DNA of 7,021 bases from Spirochaetales bacterium (GTDB taxonomy: Bacteria; Spirochaetota; Spirochaetia; Sphaerochaetales; Sphaerochaetaceae), in assembly GCA_028723145.1 (NCBI GenBank), contig JAQYFM010000123.1, positions 1 through 7,021 of the forward strand, in the 5' to 3' direction. Under the pieces are notes generated by a model that had not been told where the DNA came from, did not search any database, and was given only the letters and a program-made list of their open reading frames with translations. A program made the translations under genes and the position numbers. Position 1 is the stretch's first letter. Every line of letters starts with the position of its first letter. Below, one piece after another: positions 6,303-7,021 of this stretch.

Positions 6303-7021
6303 TTAAAAAGCAACATATGTGTTATCACTTACACCATCTTTTAATATTGAATTAAGATATGAATAAAATGATAAGTCTTTGAGGTTGTTTTCCCAAATAC
6401 TCCATCCTTTATCATTTTTAGTTGCAGTGACCTTGCCTGCAAAATACTCTCTATTTAGTTTTGCTGCAAAGTCTAAAGCGACTTTTACATCTGTAGAATT
6501 CAAACCTTTCTTTTCAACTTGCTTTTTAAGTTTATTAATTGTGGTATCGTCGAAGAAAGCTTCTGAATAAGTTGGAAAATCCAAAAGAGATTTAAGCATT
6601 ATGTTGTTTTCCTTTGCCCAAGAGGAAACATCAACACTTTTTGTTTCATAGCTAATTAGCTTATTATCTTTAATTTTTATTACGCCATATTGATTAGGAG
6701 ATACAGCTAATGATGAAGCGGCAATATCAGTAAAGTTTGTATCTTTATTTATGTGTTGTAAATGTAAGTGTCCAGATAGATTTAGTTTTACTCCATATTT
6801 ATTAAAAAGCTTCAACACATCTTTACTATTATTAACAGTATAGCCAAATGTGAAACGACTATTATGGATAGTCATTGGTTGATGGGTAACACTAACAACT
6901 TCTGCCCCTTCTCTTTTAGCTTTCTTTAAGTTTTCTTCAATCCAGGTTAATGTTTCAGGAAGAACTGAGCAAAAGGTTCCATTAGCATTAGTATCTAATG
7001 CAAGAATCCAAACTTTATTAG
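6303..7021 (-). CDS. Calcineurin-like metallophosphoesterase, C-terminal part (5' end outside window)
   Basis: The reading frame is open from the right edge to the stop at 6303 (238 visible residues), so the first Met in the window (6875) is internal, not a start. Metallophosphoesterases use a two-metal centre to hydrolyse phosphate mono- or diesters. Visible here are ILALDTN at residues 5-11 (a core strand), WIEENLKKAKREGA at 26-39, VTHQP at 44-48 (His46, a metal ligand in the family) and SGHLHLQH at 82-89, the GHxH motif (His84, His86) that closes the metal site. The upstream DxH, GDxxD and GNHD motifs must lie outside the window. After the core, a YGVIKI strand (111-116) leads into about 120 residues that I do not recognise, with Lys/Asn-rich helices and no transmembrane segment. 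The substrate cannot be told, and whether the protein is exported depends on the missing N-terminus. It lies 60 bases upstream of the ATPase/nuclease gene on the same strand. Confidence 0.85.
   Translation of the reverse strand, partial: NKVWILALDTNANGTFCSVLPETLTWIEENLKKAKREGAEVVSVTHQPMTIHNSRFTFGYTVNNSKDVLKLFNKYGVKLNLSGHLHLQHINKDTNFTDIAASSLAVSPNQYGVIKIKDNKLISYETKSVDVSSWAKENNIMLKSLLDFPTYSEAFFDDTTINKLKKQVEKKGLNSTDVKVALDFAAKLNREYFAGKVTATKNDKGWSIWENNLKDLSFYSYLNSILKDGVSDNTYVAF

Noticed and set aside
6875..7021. Taking the ATG at 6875 as the start of a short 190-residue gene
   Set aside because: The frame stays open upstream to the edge and encodes ILALDTN, WIEENLKKAK and VTHQP, which belong to the phosphoesterase. 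The ATG is internal.
1..7021. CRISPR array, tRNA/rRNA genes, insertion sequence, prophage or toxin-antitoxin pair
   Set aside because: I saw no regularly spaced direct repeats, tRNA cloverleaf, transposase motifs or paired terminal repeats, and no short gene pair. The only nuclease-like gene stands alone.

Overview
The window is AT-rich, densely coded bacterial chromosome. It holds five protein genes, two of them cut by the window edges. The organism is probably a low-GC, host-associated bacterium. I favour a spirochaete of the Treponema type, from the overall look of SecA (an LRSY-QKNPL-EYK stretch in the C-terminal helical region) and the 'YLNPG...SRPRRFGKT' ATPase/nuclease, a family common in gut and oral treponemes, Clostridia and Bacteroidetes. 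This placement is recognition from memory, not a search, and a low-GC Clostridium-like host remains possible.

Layout from left to right: (1) 1-728, minus strand, the N-terminal two thirds of murG (lipid II synthesis), running off the left edge. (2) 729-854, a 126-bp divergent promoter region. Neither flanking start codon has a Shine-Dalgarno sequence, and both have -10-like hexamers a few bases upstream. (3) 855-3608, plus strand, a complete secA (917 codons). (4) 3620-4549, plus strand, an aldose 1-epimerase (galM-like) gene 11 bases after secA, starting at GTG and closed by a strong intrinsic terminator. (5) 4550-4676, a convergent intergenic region with that terminator and a separate perfect 22-bp palindrome. 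(6) 4677-6242, minus strand, an intact AAA-ATPase-like/PD-(D/E)XK nuclease-domain protein of unknown role. (7) 6303-7021, minus strand, the C-terminal part of a calcineurin-like metallophosphoesterase, cut by the right edge.

The left part is core cell-envelope housekeeping: peptidoglycan precursor synthesis diverging from the Sec export motor, with a sugar mutarotase trailing secA. The right part is more accessory in character: an orphan ATPase/nuclease and a phosphoesterase transcribed towards the secA-galM unit. I see no tRNA, rRNA, CRISPR array, transposase or phage gene. I do not see a convincing new multi-gene system. The points most worth a second look are the apparent leaderless divergent starts, the palindrome and its partial resemblance to the neighbouring terminator, and the ATPase/nuclease.
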